In this document: positions 26,880 through 36,245 of the stretch, one piece after another
Position numbering within the stretch: position 1 is the stretch's first letter
Layout of the letters: each line of letters begins with the position of its first letter
Source: Pantoea endophytica
GTDB lineage: Bacteria; Pseudomonadota; Gammaproteobacteria; Enterobacterales; Enterobacteriaceae
Length of the DNA stretch: 64,000 nt
Direction of reading: 5' to 3'
Assembly: GCF_002858935.1 (NCBI RefSeq)
Contig: NZ_PJRT01000033.1
Location: 62,001 to 126,000 of the forward strand
Notes under the pieces: model-generated
What the model saw: only the letters and a program-made list of their open reading frames with translations
What the model was told of the DNA's origin: nothing
Databases searched by the model: none
Position numbers and translations under genes: made by a program

Positions 26880-27311
26880 TCAACCTGCGCGCGCCGCTTC
26901 CATCAACGCATAGCGGTAACCGCGAATGCCGTAGCCGCAGATCACGCCTTGTGCGACGTCGGAAAGATAGGAGTGATGACGGAACGGCTCACGCTTGTGC
27001 ACGTTGGTGATGTGCACTTCCCACAGCGGCAACCCCACGCCGGTGACCGCATCGCGGATCGCCACCGAGGTGTGCGTCCACGCCGCCGGGTTGATCACCA
27101 GCGCCTGCGCTTCGAGACGCGCCTGCTGAATCCACTCAATCATTTCCCCTTCGTGGTTGGTCTGGCGAAACTCAATCGTCACGCCCAGCTCTTCCGCCGT
27201 TGCGCGGCACAGCGCTTCGACGCTTTGCAGCGTGTCGGAACCGTAGGTTTCTGGCTCGCGGGTGCCCAGTAGATTGAGGTTCGGGCCGTTCAGTACATAG
27301 ATGGTTCTCAT
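26880..27311 (-). CDS. aroQ: Type II 3-dehydroquinate dehydratase
   Basis: A 143-residue type II dehydroquinase. Motifs are [14 protein letters not shown] at the N-terminus with the catalytic tyrosine in PETYGS, the [13 protein letters not shown] loop, and [16 protein letters not shown] with the catalytic histidine. It converts 3-dehydroquinate to 3-dehydroshikimate. The enzyme serves biosynthesis or quinate/shikimate catabolism. Here it is the last gene of galT-galA-hydrolase-aroQ (4-bp overlap with the hydrolase gene), which argues for a catabolic role: dehydroshikimate can be oxidised to gallate. Confidence 0.93.
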   Translation of the reverse strand: MRTIYVLNGPNLNLLGTREPETYGSDTLQSVEALCRATAEELGVTIEFRQTNHEGEMIEWIQQARLEAQALVINPAAWTHTSVAIRDAVTGVGLPLWEVHITNVHKREPFRHHSYLSDVAQGVICGYGIRGYRYALMEAARAG

Positions 27312-28147
27312 CGTGACTCCTGTAATTCAGTAAAACCAAACAGCCGCTGTGGCGTGTGCCAAAGCACCTGACGGCGGCTCTTTTCATCGGGGATCAGCTG
27401 TTCGATCAGCAGCAGCTGCGTGCCCATATCCATGCGTTCACTGGCGCGCAGGAAAGGCCAGTCCGATCCCCACATGCAGTTTTCCGCGCCGAAAGCGTCC
27501 AGCAATGCCAGCAAATAAGGATGTCCATCGCTGAAGGGATAGGGCTGCCGGGAGAATTTCGCCAGCCCGGAGAGCTTGACGCTGGTGCGCTGCTGGCCGG
27601 CCAGCGACAGCAGCGCCTGAAAGGCTGGTTGTGCTACGCCCGCGCTGACGTCAGGCCGACCGGAGTGATCGATCAGCAAACGCGTGCGGGTGCGTGACAG
27701 CAGCGGCATCAGCGCCAGTAGCTGATCGTTTTGCACCTGAATCTGGGCAAAGAGATCCAACTCCGCCAGCCTGCCCATCAGGGCATCAAGCTGAATAAAT
27801 GGCTCGGTGCCCAGCATCGCCACATTAAGCGCAATGCCGACGATGCCTTGATCTTTCAGGCTGGCGAGCGTGTCGCTCTCCACGTCACGCGGCGTGACGG
27901 CAATGCCCTTGAAACGGCCCTCACCGCGCTTGATGGTATCCAGCAGGCAGCGGTTATCGGTGTTATAGCCCGACGTCGGGCCAACAATCAGCGAGTGGCG
28001 AATGTTGTAGGCCTGCATCACAGCACGATAGTAATCCGGCGTCGCCAGCTCGTGTCCGTCCGGGTTATAGGCGCTCTCGGGCGCCCAGGGAAAGTGTACT
28101 GGATCAAAAACGTGGTGATGGCAGTCGATGACCGGTTGCGTAAACAT
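27308..28147 (-). CDS. Amidohydrolase related to 2-pyrone-4,6-dicarboxylate lactonase (LigI-like)
   Basis: A 279-residue TIM-barrel amidohydrolase (amidohydrolase_2 type). The metal-binding motif is near the N-terminus ([16 protein letters not shown]), and the barrel ends with MWGSDWPFL, whose aspartate activates water. The LigI group hydrolyses 2-pyrone-4,6-dicarboxylate to 4-oxalomesaconate. Gallate oxygenation can yield the pyrone as a by-product, so the gene makes sense in this operon as a salvage step. The start shares one base with the galA stop. Other lactonases of the same family cannot be excluded. Confidence 0.78.
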   Translation of the reverse strand: MFTQPVIDCHHHVFDPVHFPWAPESAYNPDGHELATPDYYRAVMQAYNIRHSLIVGPTSGYNTDNRCLLDTIKRGEGRFKGIAVTPRDVESDTLASLKDQGIVGIALNVAMLGTEPFIQLDALMGRLAELDLFAQIQVQNDQLLALMPLLSRTRTRLLIDHSGRPDVSAGVAQPAFQALLSLAGQQRTSVKLSGLAKFSRQPYPFSDGHPYLLALLDAFGAENCMWGSDWPFLRASERMDMGTQLLLIEQLIPDEKSRRQVLWHTPQRLFGFTELQESR

Positions 28148-29406
28148 CAGTCTGCTTTCCCCGCCACCGAGTAAAGTACCTGCTGATTGCGCATCTGCTG
28201 GAACTGTTCCAGCGTTTCACCACGCATCGCTGAGTAGATATGCAGGTTAGAGACGCCTACCACCGCACCCAGTTTTTCCAGCAGGAAGAAGCTGATGCCG
28301 TAATGGATCATGCCGCGCCAGTCGAGCTGGGTAATCAGCGTTTGCTCTTCAGCGCTCAGCCCGGCTTCCTGATACAGCGCCTGCGGAGCTTCGCGGAATC
28401 GCTTGCGCCACTCTGGCTGAATCATGCGGTGCAGGAAGCGGTTGATGCGCAGCGCTTTCAGGCTGCGCGCCTGGGTGAACGGATAGGTGCCGGGCAGTTT
28501 TTCCACGCCGCTGAGTTGCAGATTGATCTTATCGCGCTGACGCTGGTGCACATCGACCGGCGCTTCGCGTGACTGATTTTCGAGGATCAGCGTGGCGATC
28601 CCGGTCATCGAAGGCAGATAGTAATCCTGATGTAGTTTCTCGACGTTGGCCGACAGCGCACCGCGCATGATCAGCCACATAATCACTTCCGCACCTTCCA
28701 GGCCGCCGAGCGTGGCGTATTCAGCCAGCGTTATTTCGGTCAGACGTTCGGGATCGTTAATCAACAGATCGATAAACTGCGCATCCCATTCGGGATTGTT
28801 GAAGCCGCAGCGCTCGCCGTGTACCTGATGTGAAACGCCGCCGGTCGCGACCACCGCAACGTTCAGATCCTCCGGGAAACTCTCTACCGCACGCTTCAGT
28901 GCCTGGCCAAGTTTATAGCAGCGACGCGCCGTCGGGATCGGGAACTGCAACACGCCGACCGCCAGCGGAACCACCTGCATCGGCCAGCCGCCTTGCCACG
29001 GTGCCAGCGCCGACAGCGGCGAAAACAGGCCGTGATCCAGCGCTTTGTCCTGGAAGAATGACATATCGAACTCATCCGCCATCAGGCTGGCACCAATATG
29101 CTGTGACAGCGCCGCATGGCCTTTTACCGGCGGCAGATCGCGCGGGCCGCCGCCTTCATCCGCAACGGCATATTCGTCATCAATGCCCAGCACAAACGCC
29201 GAGTAGTGATCAAAAAAGAAGGAGGTGACGTGATCGTTAAACACATACAGCAGCACATCCGGTTTTTTCTCCTCCAGCCAGCGCTGCATCGGGGCAAAGC
29301 CATCGAAAATCGGGGCCCATGCGCCTTCCTGCTGCTTGTTGTGATCAACCGCAAAGCCAATGGTGGGAGTATGCGAAACCGCTAAACCGCCTATGATTTT
29401 AGCCAT
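28147..29406 (-). CDS. galA: GalA, gallate dioxygenase
   Basis: The 419-residue iron(II)-dependent extradiol dioxygenase opens the ring of gallate to 4-oxalomesaconate. The N-terminal two thirds is the LigB-type catalytic domain (MAKIIGGLAVSHTPTIGF, VFNDHVTSFFFDHYSAF, and VATGGVSHQVHG with metal or catalytic histidines). The C-terminal part (about residues 300-419, with ALRINRFLHRMIQPEWRKRF and GMIHYGISFFLLEKLGA) is a fused LigA-type small subunit, which is the diagnostic build of GalA/DesB. It follows galT by 18 bp. Confidence 0.95.
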   Translation of the reverse strand: MAKIIGGLAVSHTPTIGFAVDHNKQQEGAWAPIFDGFAPMQRWLEEKKPDVLLYVFNDHVTSFFFDHYSAFVLGIDDEYAVADEGGGPRDLPPVKGHAALSQHIGASLMADEFDMSFFQDKALDHGLFSPLSALAPWQGGWPMQVVPLAVGVLQFPIPTARRCYKLGQALKRAVESFPEDLNVAVVATGGVSHQVHGERCGFNNPEWDAQFIDLLINDPERLTEITLAEYATLGGLEGAEVIMWLIMRGALSANVEKLHQDYYLPSMTGIATLILENQSREAPVDVHQRQRDKINLQLSGVEKLPGTYPFTQARSLKALRINRFLHRMIQPEWRKRFREAPQALYQEAGLSAEEQTLITQLDWRGMIHYGISFFLLEKLGAVVGVSNLHIYSAMRGETLEQFQQMRNQQVLYSVAGKAD

Positions 29407-29424
29407 AATTTTTTGACCTCTACT

Positions 29425-30804
29425 TCATCGATTATTGAGGGTACGCGACAGGGACGGCAGGTCGTTAAGGTCGATGCCTTTAACCTGACGGGCCACCTGT
29501 GCAGGGTGATGTCGGGTGATGGAAAGTGCCGCCAAAACTGCCGGGAGCGACAAAACGATAAAAATGGCTGTTTGCCCAGGGAACACGCCGAGCAGCACGC
29601 CGCCCAGCGACGAGCTGATAATGGCGCCGCTGCGACCAATGCCGTGCATCCAGCACACGCCGGTGGCGCGCATTTCGGTGGGATAAAAGGCCGGGGAGAA
29701 GGCCTGCAATCCGGTTTGTGCACCGTTGATGCAGACGCCGGCGAAGAACACCAGCAGCGCCAGTACATTCGGGCCAAAGCTCCAGATGCCCTGCGACACC
29801 AGGCAGAAGCTGCCCAGCAGATAGAACAGGGCGATAACATATTTCGCTTTGAAACGGTCCATCAGCCCACCAACCATTAAGCCGCCAAAGGTGCCGCCCA
29901 GCTGGAATAAGCCCGCCACAATCGCCGCACGCTCCAGCGTCACGCCGCCAGAACGCAGGATGGTTGGCAGCCAGCCGTTAAGCAGATAGATGACGAATAG
30001 CCCCATGAAGTAGGTGAGCCATAACACCACCGTGCCGCCTGCATAGCCGCGGCTGAACAACTGCAGCACCTGCGCTTTTTTCGGGATGATTGGCGCATTG
30101 AGCACAAAGGCGGCGCCAGCAGAGAATTCGCCGCCCAGACATTTGAGCACGGCGGCAATCTTGTCGCGACTGACTTTGCGCACCACCATATACATCGCCG
30201 ATTCCGGCAGCAGCCACAGCAGCAGCGGCAACATCAGCAACGGCAGCAAGCCCCCTAAACCCAGCACCGCTTGCCAGCCAAAGTGTGGCAGCATGCCGGC
30301 GGCAATGAATCCGCCCAATCCGGAACCGATATTAAACCCGCTGTACATCACGGTGATCATCAGGCTGCGACGGCGTTCCGGCATATATTCCGACACCAGC
30401 GTGACGCAGTTGGGCATCACCGCACCGAGACCGAGACCGGTGAGAAAACGTAACACACCCATTTCCAGCGGCGTGCGCGCGAAGGCGCTCATCAGGCTGA
30501 AGCAGGCGAAGACGGCAATCGACAGCAGCAGCACGCGTTTGCGGCCAAATTTGTCGGACCACGGACCGGCAATTAGCGCGCCAATCGCCACGCCAAACAT
30601 CGCGGCACCGAGAATCGGCCCCATTTCTGCATGGCTGATGCCCCAGTCTTCAATCAACGCGGGCGCAATGAAACCCATCGCTGCCGCATCGTAGCCATCA
30701 AACATGATGATGATGAAACACAGGCTGAGGGTCAGCCACTGGTATCCGGTGATCGGGCGGGCGTCGATCCAGCCTTTTACATCGATAATGTCGTGATTGC
30801 TCAT
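29425..30804 (-). CDS. galT: GalT, MFS gallate/aromatic acid transporter
   Basis: A 459-residue, 12-span major facilitator of the aromatic acid:H+ symporter (AAHS) family. The conserved MFS loop appears as GPWSDKFGRKRVLL (residues about 80-95), and the first span carries the DGYDAAAMGF element typical of PcaK/BenK/GalT. It is the first gene of the galT-galA-hydrolase-aroQ unit and so should import gallate or a related hydroxyaromatic or alicyclic acid. The promoter must lie in the 402-bp region to its right. Confidence 0.9.
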   Translation of the reverse strand: MSNHDIIDVKGWIDARPITGYQWLTLSLCFIIIMFDGYDAAAMGFIAPALIEDWGISHAEMGPILGAAMFGVAIGALIAGPWSDKFGRKRVLLLSIAVFACFSLMSAFARTPLEMGVLRFLTGLGLGAVMPNCVTLVSEYMPERRRSLMITVMYSGFNIGSGLGGFIAAGMLPHFGWQAVLGLGGLLPLLMLPLLLWLLPESAMYMVVRKVSRDKIAAVLKCLGGEFSAGAAFVLNAPIIPKKAQVLQLFSRGYAGGTVVLWLTYFMGLFVIYLLNGWLPTILRSGGVTLERAAIVAGLFQLGGTFGGLMVGGLMDRFKAKYVIALFYLLGSFCLVSQGIWSFGPNVLALLVFFAGVCINGAQTGLQAFSPAFYPTEMRATGVCWMHGIGRSGAIISSSLGGVLLGVFPGQTAIFIVLSLPAVLAALSITRHHPAQVARQVKGIDLNDLPSLSRTLNNR

Positions 30805-31018
30805 AGGATACGCTCTGATTTTTTTATTAATAACGTTATCGGGTTGAGATTTTATTCTGCCCTGACATTGGCCGGGGGCATCACTTTAACCCGATTGCAG
30901 GGGGTAAGTTTTATAGTTTTTAGCTTTTAAAACAGCTTGTTGCATGTTTTTGTGTTCTTGCTTCCATAACCAAATTAGGGATGGCGTGCGAGTTTGTCTG
31001 CCATAAAATGGTTATGAA

Positions 31019-31036
31019 GGTATGAGTTTTGTTTAT
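31019..31036 (+). promoter_or_regulatory. Candidate GalR operator, galT copy
   Basis: GGTATGAGTTTTGTTTAT stands 214 bp upstream of the galT start, further away than the other two copies and in the opposite orientation to the gene. It differs by one base from the copy at the dehydrogenase operon. Confidence 0.5.
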
Positions 31037-31170
31037 TTGGTGAGCTGTGTCGGAAAAATGAGAAAGCGTATCGAGGCTGAGGAATGGCGGGTATTGGGCA
31101 CGGCAGAAGCGCTATTCAGAGCGGGCTGAAGAGCAGAATTTTGTCAGAGGGGGAAAAGGGGGGAAAGCAA

Positions 31171-31198
31171 GCGGAGAGCCGTTTGCGGCGCTCTCCGC
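31171..31198 (-). terminator. Probable argS terminator hairpin
   Basis: GCGGAGAGC (31171-31179) pairs with GCTCTCCGC (31190-31198), 9 bp downstream of the argS stop. On the minus strand it is followed by CTTGCTTTCC, a poor T tract, so its efficiency is uncertain. Confidence 0.5.
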
Positions 31199-31206
31199 CA
31201 GAGGTA

Positions 31207-32937
31207 TTACATGCGTTCGACGGTTTTAATGCCCAGCGTATCCAGACCTTGCTTCAGCGTTTTCGCGGTTAACGCGGCCAGCTGCAGGCGGCTCTGACGG
31301 ATGTTCTCGTCCTCGGCGGAGAGAATAGGGCAATGTTCGTAGAAGCCGGAGAACTGGCCGGCCAGATCGTACAGATAAGCACACATCACATGTGGCGTAC
31401 CGTCGCGCGCGACCTGCGTTATCACTTCTTCGAACTGCAGCAGACGCGTAGCCAACTGCGCTTCACGCTCTTCAGTCAGCACGATGTCACCGCTCAGGCT
31501 ATCGGCATCGATGCCGGCTTTGCGGAACACCGACAGCACGCGCGTGTAGGCATATTGCATGTAAGGCGCCGTGTTGCCTTCGAAGGCCAGCATGTTGTCC
31601 CAGTCGAAGATGTAATCGGTGGTGCGGCTTTTTGACAGGTCAGCGTATTTCACTGCGCCGATGCCGACCACTTCCGACAGATCCTTCAGCTCTTGCGCGG
31701 ACATCTCTGGATTCTTTTCGCTGACCAACGCATGCGCGCGTTCAACCGCTTCATCCAGCAAATCGGCGAGACGAATAGTGCCGCCGCTGCGGGTTTTAAA
31801 TGGACGACCATCTTTACCCAGCATCATGCCGAAGGCGTGATGCTCAAGCGGTACCGATTCCGGCACATAACCGGCTTTACGCACGATGGTCCACGCCTGC
31901 TGCAGATGCTGGTGCTGACGGGAATCGATGTAATAGAGCACGCGATCGGCATGCAGGGTTTCGAAACGGTATTTGGCGCAGGCGATGTCGGTAGTGGTGT
32001 AGAGATAGCCGCCATCTTTCTTCTGAATGATCACGCCCATCGGTTCGCCTTCCTTGTTTTTGAACTCATCAAGGAAAACCACCGTGGCGCCTTCGCTGGT
32101 CACCGCCAGGCCTTTTTCGCGCAGATCGGCAACGATGCCTGGCAGCATGTCGTTGTACAGGCTTTCACCCATCACATCTTTGCGCGTCAGCGTCACGTTC
32201 AGGCGGTCATACACCTGCTGGTTCTGGCTCATGGTGATATCAACCAGCTTCTTCCACATGCTGCGGCAATATTCGTCGCCACCCTGTAGCTTCACCACGT
32301 AATTACGCGCGCGCTCGGCGAAGGCTTCGTCGGCATCGTAGGTCACTTTGGCTTCGCGGTAGAAAGCTTCCAGGTCAGCCAGTGCGATCTCTTCGTGATG
32401 TTCGTTCTGCTGCTTTTCCAGATAGGCAATCAGCATACCGAACTGCGTGCCCCAGTCGCCGACGTGGTTGGCGCGGATCACGTTATGGCCAAGGAACTCC
32501 AGCGTACGCACTGCGGCATCACCAATGATGGTGGAACGGACGTGACCGACGTGCATCTGCTTCGCTACGTTAGGCGCGGAGTAATCCACCACGACAGTTT
32601 GTGGCGCAACCGCACTCACGCCAAGACGCGGCAGCTGCAGCGCCTGCGCGGTTTGCGCCGCCAGCCATGCACGATCGAGGAAGATATTGATAAAGCCGGG
32701 ACCGGCGATTTCGACTTTGCTGGCGATGCCGTTAAGATCCAGATGCTGAATCACCTGCTCAGCCAGTTGTCGCGGTGCCTGACCGAGCTTTTTCGCTACG
32801 GCCATCATGCCGTTTGCCTGATAATCACCGAACTGTACCTTCGCAGACTGGCGAACCTGAGGTTCGCAATCGGCAGGCGCACCCGCCGCAATCATTGCCT
32901 GACTGACTTTGTCGGAAAGAAGAGCCTGAATATTCAC
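31207..32937 (-). CDS. argS: Arginyl-tRNA synthetase
   Basis: The 576-residue class I synthetase charges tRNA-Arg. The HIGH-type motif appears as [17 protein letters not shown] (around residue 122-138), and the KMSK loop is degenerate as usual in ArgRS ([17 protein letters not shown] region). The N-terminal additional domain and the C-terminal anticodon-binding DALR domain ([15 protein letters not shown], ending GIKTVERM) are intact. Length and sequence match enterobacterial ArgS. In E. coli argS lies close to flhE; here the 13-kb catabolic block separates them. Confidence 0.98.
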   Translation of the reverse strand: MNIQALLSDKVSQAMIAAGAPADCEPQVRQSAKVQFGDYQANGMMAVAKKLGQAPRQLAEQVIQHLDLNGIASKVEIAGPGFINIFLDRAWLAAQTAQALQLPRLGVSAVAPQTVVVDYSAPNVAKQMHVGHVRSTIIGDAAVRTLEFLGHNVIRANHVGDWGTQFGMLIAYLEKQQNEHHEEIALADLEAFYREAKVTYDADEAFAERARNYVVKLQGGDEYCRSMWKKLVDITMSQNQQVYDRLNVTLTRKDVMGESLYNDMLPGIVADLREKGLAVTSEGATVVFLDEFKNKEGEPMGVIIQKKDGGYLYTTTDIACAKYRFETLHADRVLYYIDSRQHQHLQQAWTIVRKAGYVPESVPLEHHAFGMMLGKDGRPFKTRSGGTIRLADLLDEAVERAHALVSEKNPEMSAQELKDLSEVVGIGAVKYADLSKSRTTDYIFDWDNMLAFEGNTAPYMQYAYTRVLSVFRKAGIDADSLSGDIVLTEEREAQLATRLLQFEEVITQVARDGTPHVMCAYLYDLAGQFSGFYEHCPILSAEDENIRQSRLQLAALTAKTLKQGLDTLGIKTVERM

Positions 32938-33107
32938 CGCGTTACCTTCATATGCTGAAAAGGCCCGCCTGTAGGCGGCGAGCCGATGTCGTCATCCCGC
33001 AACTGCGCGGCGGGACGGAAAAATAAGAGGGGAAGTATACGTGAAATGTTAAAGTGAGTCAGCTATTCGGTATCTGATGACAGGCAACATCGGGCCCCCA
33101 GCGCCGA

Positions 33108-33230
33108 TTAACGGCGCCGCGGGTGACGACGAGGATTTTTAACGCTTTTGTCTTCACGCACCTTCCAATGGCGGGAAATTGCAAATCCCATTAATGCAAT
33201 CAGGACTGCGACAACAATGAGCATAGACAT
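33108..33230 (-). CDS. Predicted 40-residue single-span membrane protein
   Basis: A short frame encodes MSMLIVVAVLIALMGFAISR followed by HWKVREDKS and a very basic tail ending RRHPRRR. Residues 3-18 form one hydrophobic membrane segment, and the charged tail would stay in the cytoplasm by the positive-inside rule. AAGGAA lies about 8 bases before the ATG, and a promoter-like region with an inverted repeat lies upstream. I do not recognise a family. It stands alone between argS and yecM; function unknown. Confidence 0.6.
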   Translation of the reverse strand: MSMLIVVAVLIALMGFAISRHWKVREDKSVKNPRRHPRRR

Positions 33231-33538
33231 AAGGCCGTTCCTTGTAGTTGTGAAACCCAAATTTATAAGAAAGGGTTTCAAGCTGCAATTGTTTGCAATT
33301 TAAATAAGATTTATCTCATTGTATTAACTATTATGATTAAAAACATATATTTAGCCTACTTTCATAAAGTAACTGCTGGACCTGATTAGGTGATAAATCT
33401 GAAATGAATGGTCTATTTATGCGGTTTTTAGCCTTTTTAGCGCCTAAATCGGATGAATCCGACAATTTTGTCAAGCGGAATCAACGGTTAGCAAATTTCA
33501 TATTGATTAGTAAACCTGAACTGAATTAGAGGTAAGGC
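33231..33538. other. AT-rich intergenic region between small membrane protein gene and yecM
   Basis: The 308-bp gap is clearly more AT-rich than its surroundings and should carry divergent promoters. Near the left end a perfect 8-bp inverted repeat, TGAAACCC (33251-33258) / GGGTTTCA (33273-33280), frames TATAAA on the minus strand, which may be the -10 of the small gene. Such a repeat over a promoter suggests an operator; the regulator is unknown. Confidence 0.5.
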
Positions 33539-34102
33539 ATGATGCAGACCCACTTTCCTGTGGAATTGGATGATTTAAAACAAGACATGGCGCGTTTTGA
33601 GCAGTCGCTGATGAATTTTTCTGAGCGTTTAGGCATTAACCTGGCTGAACATGAAGCCGATCACGTCGCGGTGCGCTGCCACCAGTTTGCAACAGCAGAA
33701 CGCTGGAAATCTGGCTTATTGCAGATGGGCACACAGTTTTCCGAGGCAATGATCAATGGTCGCCCGATTTGTCTGTTCAAACTGCTTCAGCCACTGAACC
33801 TGGCGGGCTGGCAAATTGATGTGATTGAATTGCCGTGGCCAGGCGAAAAGCTGTATCGCCACGAAGGGTGGGAACATGTAGAGATTGTACTGCGTGGAGA
33901 ACCGGAAACGCTGGGCATGCGGGCGATGGCGCTGCTTTCTGATGATGCGCTGACACAGCCGGGCATCTCGTTTAAAACCAGCGCGCCCAAAGGCGAGAAC
34001 GAGCGGTTGCCCAATCCGACGCTGGCGGTGACGGACGGGCAAACCACCATTAAGTTTCATCCATGGCGACTGGAAGAGATTGTCGCCAGTGAGCAGGCTT
34101 AA
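33539..34102 (+). CDS. yecM: YecM, VOC-superfamily protein of unknown function
   Basis: A 187-residue cytoplasmic protein of the YecM family, which has the fold of vicinal-oxygen-chelate metalloenzymes. Conserved elements visible are DHVAVRCHQFATAERW, GRPICLFKLLQPL, IDVIELPWPGEK and GWEHVEIVLRG, in which histidines and glutamate could bind a metal. The activity is unknown. AGAGGTAAGG precedes the ATG pair at 33539/33542. It converges with the aminotransferase gene, overlapping it by 4 bp at the 3' end. Confidence 0.85.
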   Translation: MMQTHFPVELDDLKQDMARFEQSLMNFSERLGINLAEHEADHVAVRCHQFATAERWKSGLLQMGTQFSEAMINGRPICLFKLLQPLNLAGWQIDVIELPWPGEKLYRHEGWEHVEIVLRGEPETLGMRAMALLSDDALTQPGISFKTSAPKGENERLPNPTLAVTDGQTTIKFHPWRLEEIVASEQA

Positions 34103-35238
34103 CGCCGCGCCGCGACCGCTTTTTGCAAACGCGTGACCGCCTGTTCCAGCGTGGCGCGCGTACAGCCAAAGTTGAAGCGCACGAAATTATCATCGCCAAA
34201 ATCGTGGCCCGGCGAAAAACCGAGGCCGTGCTGCTCGAAATACGCCATCGGATTGGCGACATCCAGTTTGCTGGCGTCGATCCATCCCAAATAGGTCGCT
34301 TCCGGCGCGGCCATCTGCAATTCTGGCAGTGCATTCACCTGCGCCACCAGCCAGTCGCGATTGGCGCGTAGATAATCCAGCTGCGCTGCCAGCCATGTAT
34401 CGCCATCGCGCCACGCCGCTTCGGCAGCTACCAACGCCAGAATATCCACGCCAGGCACGATGCCTTCACGTACGCGTTTGAACCGCGCACGCAACTCCGG
34501 ATTGGGAATGATCGCCAGCGACGCGCCCAATCCGGCAATATTGAAGGTTTTCGATGGCGACAGCAGCGTGATGCTGCGCTGTGCGGCATCTTCACTTAAC
34601 GTAGCAAAGGGAATGTGCTGTGCGCCGGGTGACAGCAATAAATCGCAGTGGATTTCATCGGAGCAGACGATCAAATCATGCTGCTGCGCAAACGCCAGCT
34701 GCGCTTCCAGCTCGTCACGACGATAAACCGTGCCGCCCGGATTCTGCGGATTACACAGCATCAGCAGGCGTTCATTGCCCTGCATCGCGCTATTATCCAG
34801 ATTCATCACCCAGCGATCGTCTTGTAAACGCAGCGGTAAATTTACCTGTGCGCGGTTGGCCAGCTTTGCTGCACCGCGAAACGGCGGATAGATCGGCGTC
34901 GGGGAAACGGTGGATTCGCCAAACTCCGTGAATGCGCGGACCGAAAGATTCAAACCGCACACCACGCCGGGCAATAACACAATCCAGTCCGGTTCAATCT
35001 GCCAGTTGTAGCGCTGCGCTAAACGCGAAAGGGTGATATCAATCAATCCGGTTGGCGTTGCGCCATAGCCAAATACACCGTGCTCAGCGCGCTGTTTAAT
35101 GGCCTCAATCACACTCGGCGGCGAACGAAAATCGCTGTCTGCGACCCAGAGCGGCAGCACATCGCGATCACCATATTTGTGCCATTTCAAACTATCGCTG
35201 TGACGACGGTCTATCCATTGATTAAAATCGAATGCCAT
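34099..35238 (-). CDS. MalY/PatB-type PLP-dependent cystathionine beta-lyase
   Basis: The 379-residue fold-type I PLP enzyme contains LLCNPQNPGGTVYRRDEL, SDEIHCDLLLSPGAQHIPF and the PLP-lysine motif SPSKTFNIAGLG. These are features of MalY/PatB proteins, which cleave C-S bonds of cystathionine and related amino acids to pyruvate, ammonia and a thiol; MalY also moonlights as a repressor of the maltose system in E. coli. I chose ATG 35238, because the family begins MAFDFNQWIDRRHSDSLKW. There is no mal gene nearby, so a metabolic role is more likely. Confidence 0.85.
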   Translation of the reverse strand: MAFDFNQWIDRRHSDSLKWHKYGDRDVLPLWVADSDFRSPPSVIEAIKQRAEHGVFGYGATPTGLIDITLSRLAQRYNWQIEPDWIVLLPGVVCGLNLSVRAFTEFGESTVSPTPIYPPFRGAAKLANRAQVNLPLRLQDDRWVMNLDNSAMQGNERLLMLCNPQNPGGTVYRRDELEAQLAFAQQHDLIVCSDEIHCDLLLSPGAQHIPFATLSEDAAQRSITLLSPSKTFNIAGLGASLAIIPNPELRARFKRVREGIVPGVDILALVAAEAAWRDGDTWLAAQLDYLRANRDWLVAQVNALPELQMAAPEATYLGWIDASKLDVANPMAYFEQHGLGFSPGHDFGDDNFVRFNFGCTRATLEQAVTRLQKAVAARR

Positions 35239-35323
35239 AGTGCGAGTTCCACGTAAACTGTCCAATTAAGTAGACTAACTGAAGCATTCATCCCGAGCCA
35301 GAAGTCATGAGAAGGAGCATGGT

Positions 35324-36076
35324 ATGACGAAACTGGAAATTTGTTGCTACGGCATCGACTGCGCAATGACTGCGCAGCTGTCCGGTGCCGATCGCGTGGA
35401 GCTGTGCAGTGCACCGCGCGAAGGTGGGTTGACGCCTTCAGCCGGCGTGCTGGAAGCGGCACGACGTGAAATTTCGATCCCGGTACATCCTATCGTCCGT
35501 CCGCGCGGCGGCGATTTTTGCTACACCCACTTTGAGTTTGAGTCGATGAAATCGGACGTTGCGCTAATGCGTGAACTCGGTTTTCCCGGCTTAGTGATTG
35601 GCATGCTGGATGAAGATGCGCATGTCGATATTGCTCGTATGCAGCAGATTATGAAGCTGTGTGATGGCATGGACGTCACCTTCCATCGCGCCTTTGATTT
35701 ATGCCACAGCCCGAAACGCTCACTTGAGGTGCTGGCTGATTTAGGCATCGCGCGGATCCTGACGTCTGGTCAGCAACAGAGTGCCGAAGCAGGAATTGCA
35801 TTATTAAGGGAACTAAATGAACACAGCACAGGTCCGATTATTATGGCCGGTGCGGGCGTACGTTTGAGCAATATCCAGAAGTTCATCGACAGTGGATTGC
35901 AGGAAGTCCACAGCTCCGCCAGCCGTTTAGTCGCTTCGCCGATGCGCTACCGTAAAGCCGGTGTTTCCATGTGCTCCGAAGCGGAAACCGATGAATTCAG
36001 TCGCTATTGCGTTGATGGTGATGTGGTTGAAGCCATGAAAAGCATGACGCAGTTGAGCGCCGTCCGGGTAGCCTGA
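35324..36076 (+). CDS. cutC: CutC family protein
   Basis: A 250-residue TIM-barrel protein of the CutC family, historically linked to copper homeostasis in E. coli though the copper role is now disputed. Motifs include [26 protein letters not shown], the proline- and arginine-rich [11 protein letters not shown] and [19 protein letters not shown] precedes ATG 35324. In E. coli cutC lies beside yecM and the cmoAB genes, as here. A strong terminator follows at 36137. Confidence 0.93.
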   Translation: MTKLEICCYGIDCAMTAQLSGADRVELCSAPREGGLTPSAGVLEAARREISIPVHPIVRPRGGDFCYTHFEFESMKSDVALMRELGFPGLVIGMLDEDAHVDIARMQQIMKLCDGMDVTFHRAFDLCHSPKRSLEVLADLGIARILTSGQQQSAEAGIALLRELNEHSTGPIIMAGAGVRLSNIQKFIDSGLQEVHSSASRLVASPMRYRKAGVSMCSEAETDEFSRYCVDGDVVEAMKSMTQLSAVRVA

Positions 36077-36136
36077 ATTCCCCCCGATTTTGCCGCGCAG
36101 CACGCCAGCTCAAATGACGTGATGTTTGCAAGTACC

Positions 36137-36167
36137 AACCCCAGTTCTTCTAACTGGGGTTCTTTTT
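36137..36167 (+). terminator. cutC terminator
   Basis: AACCCCAGTT (36137-36146) pairs with AACTGGGGTT (36152-36161) around a 5-base loop, followed by a run of five T at 36163-36167. This is a canonical intrinsic terminator. Confidence 0.93.
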
Positions 36168-36245
36168 ATCTGCAATTCCCGCGGAGATAGCGTGATCGCG
36201 TAAATAATGCTTTGATTACTCTATGGCTTCGTACGGATAACCTTT

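Larger units (their letters stand above)
30805..31206. other. Intergenic region between galT and argS
   Basis: The 402-bp region must hold the galT promoter. It contains an inverted repeat CATAACCA (30965-30972) / TGGTTATG (31009-31016), directly next to the third copy of the 18-bp motif (31019-31036). At its right end is a hairpin that can serve argS. I see no gene. Confidence 0.6.
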
